Assembly (NCBI RefSeq): GCF_030272615.1
Contig: NC_081407.1
Span: forward strand, 442,922,213 to 442,986,212
DNA: 64,000 nucleotides
Direction of reading: 5' to 3'
From: Cryptomeria japonica
Taxonomy: Eukaryota; Streptophyta; Pinopsida; Cupressales; Cupressaceae
Shown: positions 59,293 to 64,000 of the stretch, piece by piece
Position numbering within the stretch: position 1 is the first letter of the stretch
Layout of the letters: each line of letters opens with the position of its first letter
Position numbers and translations under genes: made by a program
Notes under the pieces: model-generated
Seen by the model: only the letters and a program-made list of their open reading frames with translations
What the model was told of the DNA's origin: nothing
The model's database searches: none

Positions 59293-61257
59293 TGATAGGG
59301 AGATTACTAGAAAAGTGCTCAACCAGGTGAATTAGATCTAATGGTTCAATTGGTTTCCAAAAGACTTGTTTGTGTCTATTATATATGTTTGCAAAATCAA
59401 ATTGAAGTTATAATGCTAAGCATTTTGTGCATATCTTCTCAAACAAACTCCCTTTATGAGTGAGCTCATACCCCTACTCAATTCACTCCTCCTTGATTGA
59501 CTATACTCTAACTTCACTGCCCTGCTTTCTAGGCATTCATACCTACTACACCAAGACAAGGCGAACTCCTCCAAAGGTTCTATGAAGTTAGGCAAAAGTT
59601 TTGTATTTGATCATGTACAATTTTGTAGTACTTAGGCATTTTTTCTCTTCTTACTCAAACCCCTTTGCTAGGTTGCAAACCCTAAAAGTTTATGATATTT
59701 TGTCAAGAAGATGGAAGGTTATACTTTAATGTTCTTAGATAGTTTACCAAAGGTTTCACAAGTCCTAACAAGCCCAAACCAATCGGGTCCTTGAAAATGT
59801 AGTTTTGTAGTCCAAGAAGGCTAGTAGCCCGTGGAGGGCTAATTGGCACATTTTTATTCACCCAGCCCAACGATGGGAAATTCCACCAATAAAATTGTCT
59901 TGGATGATGTTTAAGAGGTCTAAGCTCAAATTTTTTTTAGGTCTTAGGCTCCATGAAGAAGGTTTAGTGAGTGTCCTCAATTTTAGGCACAAATGTAGGG
60001 CTTAATGAGGGTTTAGACCCAAACAACATTGGAAACCACTTCTCCTTCACTAACCAAGCTACCAAACTATCAAGAATATTCTACCACACAATGTGGAGCC
60101 CTCCTCTATTGCTATCCTATAGGCATTAATCCAAACATATAGCATTCAAACTGAATATGTCATTTAATTCACAAAAAAATAGTGAACTCACTGTTATGCA
60201 ACCAAACTGAGAATGCTTTATAGATAAAAATCTTCTCTAACAAACCAAAATGACTCTCAATACCCTTGGGAACATTCTTAGACCTCTCTTTCACAGATTT
60301 GTCCACTCCAATCAGTTTTGGGTGCAAATTTTGAGTTTTTTGTCCATGATACTAGTCAAGTAATCCATACTTGCTTAGTATTCACTCAAATCTTTCTTCC
60401 AATCATAACTCTGGCACAAAAAGAGGGATATATACACTATTTACATGCATACCAACTTGACCAAGTCCATTTTGTGGGAGCCCTGGCCTCGATTAGTCAA
60501 GTTGCTGCATTTTGAAACCCCAAACCCTTGACAGAGCAGAGAACACACCAAAATGAAAGAATTTTATTTAACCAACTTGAAAATGGAAAACCAATAAAAT
60601 TATCACTTGGAGAGAATTGGGAAACCAATATGAAAACTCCCCAAAAGGTACAGTAAGGACCAGTTATGCTACTGTACGGACTGCTGCTCTAAAAGAGAGA
60701 AAAACATAGTAAAAGCCAAAATTTCATCTTTTTTTTATTAGGAATCCTTAGTCAATACAATCACCAACCTTTTTTAAGGAAAATGGAGGCCTTTTTATAG
60801 TACTTCAAGTTATTTATCAAGCTGAGTGTGGACATGAGGCTTCCACAACTTCATCATACTAGAAATGTCCAAAAATGACAACTTTTACAAGCCCAAATGA
60901 CAACATTTGTTGCTCCAAGAGACATTTTTGACAACCTAACCTCATAAACTTATCTAAACACCCAATACATGCTTAAAAACACTTAGAAAACATGTTTCAA
61001 TGCTTTGGAAAGAATTTCTAGACCTTTGAGGCAATATTACACATTTTTGCCCTTTTTGGCCTAGAAACCCAAAATTGTCAACTCAAATCCTGAAAGGCAA
61101 AACTTGACCTCTTGAGCACAAAATGAGATCAAAAACACTTGAAAAGACACACAACAATATAAAAAAACATCATAAACCTAACACAAGAAATTACAAACAT
61201 GAAAGCATGAAATACTCAAAAAGGAGAGTTTTTACTCAACTATGTGCTCCTGCACCA
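59293..61257 (-). repeat. 5' LTR of the chromovirus
   Basis: 1965 bp with the same ends as the 3' LTR. It contains about 555 bp (about 60172-60726) absent from the 3' LTR, bounded by TTCA on both sides. Confidence 0.93.
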
Positions 61258-61262
61258 CCATG

Positions 61263-62537
61263 GAAGGAGATGATTGTTCCAATTGACTCACAGTTAGTTG
61301 ATAATTGTGAAGTATTGTGCACAACTATGGAAAGGAAGTAAACTCAGTTAAGAGAATTTTATCCCTAATATATTTTATGTAAATTAACAATGAAAATATT
61401 TTGAATGTCTTGATCAGGCACAGGAAAAGAAATTTGAGAATACAAATGCTTATATCTACCAATAAAATCAATCACTTTTTCTTTTAACTCCTTGTTTACA
61501 ATACATCAAATTACTCAAAGTAAATTTAGGACCAATGTTATTGTGAAATTATTGAATAAAATCATTAGCTAGTTGTTGAAAAGAAGTAATAGAATAAGGA
61601 GGCAAAGAACAATACCATTGCAAAGCTCTATCCCTTAATGTTCTAGTAAATAATTTTGCTAATAACTTTTGATTATGAGAAAAGTCACTACACAAAGTTT
61701 GGAATGTTATAATATGAGTTAAGGGATCACCTTTTCCATTAGAAAGTTCCAATTAAGGGACTTCTATATGTTTAGGAGGGACAACTCTAACAATTTCATT
61801 TGATAATGGGCTTGATACATCAAATGTGGGCAGATTATACATGGATTGATTCATAGAAGATATTTGTTGTTGTAAGGAAGACACTGTTTGGGATAAACTA
61901 TTGATTCTATTTGTGGAAAAAGGATTCAAATTAGACATGTTGGATTGAGAGGGTGGAGTAATATTGTTGAATAAGGAGGTGGGGCACTATAATAAGTAGG
62001 TAATGGAGAAGATTGGGTAACACATGGAAGACTCATAGGAGGAATATAGGAATTATGATTGAAGGAGTTTCCCCCTTGAATAACATTTGTAGATATAAAA
62101 TTTTGTGTAGAGTTAGCCATGATATTTGATGTGAAGGTAGGAACACTAGTCATGGGATTTGTTAAAGGAATGGAATGATTAACTTGACTAAGAGGTTGTG
62201 TCTAACCTAGGTTTTTGGCATAACTCTTCATAGGCATGATATTAGAATCAACAATATAAGAAATACCATGCAATATATCAACACCATGTTTATCACTTTG
62301 AATCATTCTTTTTAATCCTTCAATCAATGTGAGAGCTTCACTTTTCAACTATTCTTGACTCATCTGTTGTTGAAGATTGTCAAATTGATTGTCCATCTTT
62401 AGAAATTGGTCAACGAATACTCTAGTTAGTGAATCCTCCTTATTGTGAGAATTATCAAGAAGATAAATGAGAATATCTGTAGGATTAGAGGAAGCACCAA
62501 TATCCTCATTGAAAAAGATAGCCAAATTAGGCTCCAT
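61263..62537 (-). pseudogene. B2 gag N-terminal part
   Basis: The start is MEPNLAIFFNEDIGASSN at 62537. It continues through a Gln-rich coiled-coil part (LQQQMSQE; LSQTVSSLQQQISSMNQ), a Pro/Tyr-rich part (PLPTYYSAPPPYS), and a capsid segment (GKGDPLTHIITFQTLCSDF; ALQWYCSLPPYSITSFQQLA) that matches the plant gypsy retrotransposon-gag family. Frame changes and stops interrupt it. It continues, beyond the chromovirus, at 53238. Confidence 0.75.
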
Positions 62538-62569
62538 TTCCTCGGTAATTAAACCTTAGGCAACTTTAA

Positions 62570-63606
62570 TTCTACAACTTCTTCTAACGCGGATACTATA
62601 GGTAGGACTAATAGTAGTAAAACTCATGCACTATGAATTTTTTTTGGAAATAATAATGCAATATCCTAGGAATTTGAAATTTAAAATTAGGGCTTGAAAT
62701 TAACCCCTAGAAGATAGAAATTTGAATTTAAAATTAGGGCTGAAATTGACCTCTTAATTTTAAAATTTGAAAGGAGGGAAAATCAAAATTAAAATTAGGG
62801 TTGTCCAAATCTAACCTCTTACTTAAAATTTAAAATTTTGAAATGTTGAAATATTGAAGAAATCAATTTAATTTTAAAAATTAGGGCATATGTAGTTAAC
62901 CACTTAATTTTAAATTTTAAATTGAAAATGGAAATTTTGAAATTCATATTTGTTTTTGACCTTATGGTGACCTAAAATCAATAAAATTTCACAAATCTCT
63001 GGAATTGTGCAATAAAATAAAGTCAAAATAGACTCTCGAAATTTGAGTAGAAAAAATCGGAACCAAGGTGGTAGCAGCACGGTCCAAACACACAATTCGA
63101 CCAATTTTTTACCAAATTTTCAGGGAAGCAAGATATTGTGATTTTAATGTGAATTCCATAAGGATATGAGAATTGGAGATGTATAGATATGTGAAAATAA
63201 GCCTTGAAGGTCGAAATAGGATACACTTAGGATGTTTGATAAAATGATTAATTGAAAGAAAAACAAAAAAAGGGCACACTTAAGGGACGACTTTTATGAT
63301 ATTTAGAGGGACAACAAGAGACTTTAGATTCAATTAAATGCTTAAAGGAAAATTTGAATTTGCACAAGATTAATTAAATTTTAAAAATTAGGGTTTGTTG
63401 CATAAATCGCTTAATTTTAAAAATTTAAATTTGAAAATTTGAATGTTGGAAGGAGGGAAAATGAATTTTGAAATTGAAGCAAAGACCTAAATATGAAAAT
63501 TAATTCAAGATCCACACAATCCACAAGGTCAATTTTAAAATTGAAAATTAGAGTTTTGTGATTTAACCACTTAATTATTAAAATTCTTGAAAATTGAAAG
63601 TGTAAA
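62570..63606. other. AT-rich region with degenerate AAATTTAAAATTAGGG repeats
   Basis: Repeated short stretches of AATTTTAAAATTTGAAA and AAAATTAGGGCTTG at 62680-62900 and 63360-63600. It is upstream of B2 gag and may be its leader. I see no gene and no primer site. Confidence 0.55.
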
Positions 63607-64000
63607 TCTTTGGCTGAGTACTAGATCTCTCTCAAAGTATCCCTGAGCGGGGATCCTGATACTACTCTGTCTAAACTATCAGCCAAGGCCTCTGCTTGAC
63701 CCTGTCACTCTAAAGCAGTATCCTTCTCTGTCTATAGCTGGGCAATCTGTCTTTGCTAAGCTACAATCTAGCTCTGTTGCTATGCCACCTGTGCTTGTAA
63801 CTGCTGCATAGTGATCTGTAATGCCCTAATCTATGCATCTTACTACTACAAGAGCACCCGAGTCTGAATAGGAGCCTAAGAGGAGCTACCTATTGCCCTT
63901 ATTCATGTAACTGGTGGAGGGAGGATCTTTGATCTCCTCCTCTGTGCTGCTCTCCTTGTATCATGACTAATCCTCGCAACCACTGCACCACCACCACCAC
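63607..64000 (-). pseudogene. Stop-riddled coiled-coil gag-like fragment
   Basis: One minus-strand frame reads AVVARISHDTRRAAQRRRSK, then after several stops IRALQITMQQLQAQVA, QQS, QRQIAQL, TEKDTALE and QGQAEALADSLDRVVSG. Most stops are TAG and fall where Gln would fit a coiled coil. It resembles the N-terminal part of plant gypsy gag proteins, but no knuckle or capsid domain is in view. It runs off the window end. Confidence 0.5.

Larger units (their letters stand above)
53240..61257 (-). mobile_element. Chromovirus (Ty3/gypsy) LTR retrotransposon, 8.0 kb
   Basis: LTRs 53240-54631 and 59293-61257, a perfect CCATG duplication, tRNA-Met primer site, polypurine tract, and a gag-pol frame ending in a chromodomain. 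It is inserted in the gag gene of B2. The LTR length difference is almost all one 555-bp indel. Confidence 0.96.
47554..62600 (-). mobile_element. B2: Ty3/gypsy-type non-autonomous element, twice interrupted
   Basis: 3' LTR at 47554-49169, then proline-rich, protease, knuckle and gag regions up to the start at 62537, all on the minus strand. A solo LTR and a chromovirus interrupt it. No reverse transcriptase or integrase of its own is visible. No 5' LTR matching 47554-49169 is seen before the window ends, so the right boundary is uncertain. Confidence 0.75.

Overview
The window is repeat-dense, intergenic plant nuclear DNA. I see no ordinary host gene, rRNA or tRNA gene, CRISPR array or bacterial signal. 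The evidence is nested LTR retrotransposons of Ty1/copia and Ty3/gypsy (chromovirus) type, initiator-tRNA-Met-like primer sites (TGGTATCAGAGC), polypurine tracts, 5-bp target duplications, GT-AG introns, and decay dominated by CAG>TAG and CAA>TAA stops. This fits a large-genome land plant. A gymnosperm is my guess, not something the sequence proves.

Layout, left to right. 1-3216: 5' part of a decayed copia element (Copia-1, + strand), cut at 3217 by a gypsy LTR. 3217-6830: LTR and 3' part of a gypsy-type element (B1, - strand). 6831-47463: what I interpret as one old DNA transposon (element E), swollen by four later insertions. The insertions are a 10.9-kb copia-like non-autonomous element C (13767-24669, TSD AAATG), a 12.2-kb three-LTR element D (24979-37167, TSD CAAAG), a 344-bp TRIM (38766-39109) and a copia element (Copia-2, 39186-46628). 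47554 to about 62.6 kb: a second gypsy-type element B2 (- strand) with gag and protease but no visible reverse transcriptase. B2 is itself interrupted by a copia-like solo LTR (50839-52049, TSD GGTAT) and an 8.0-kb chromovirus (53240-61257, TSD CCATG). 62.6-64.0 kb: AT-rich sequence, then a stop-riddled coiled-coil gag-like fragment.

Element E is the most interesting object. With the insertions subtracted it is about 9.7 kb. It has CACAAAGATGGTGGT terminal inverted repeats, subterminal GCGTACGC palindromic repeats at both ends, and two convergent genes. The left gene (+, 8749-11653) is a decayed transposase-like gene with candidate acidic motifs IIDFTKNY, IWSDNC and GHGEGENNG. The right gene (-, 47130 to 13597) can be rebuilt as 11 exons whose lengths and phases fit exactly (1608 nt, 535 residues plus stop). 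Ten exons follow the first intron, every later intron is phase 0, and there are only two premature stops, both TAG where CAG is likely. Copia-2, D and C lie in its introns; the TRIM lies in exon 3. I cannot assign E to a named superfamily.

The elements depend on one another. C has no polymerase of its own, but its primer site, polypurine tract and LTR 3' box closely match Copia-2, so copia machinery may have mobilised it. B and D likewise carry gag-like coding sequence without reverse transcriptase or integrase. The chromovirus and copia elements carry full gag-pol order but are inactivated by stops and by catalytic-site changes.
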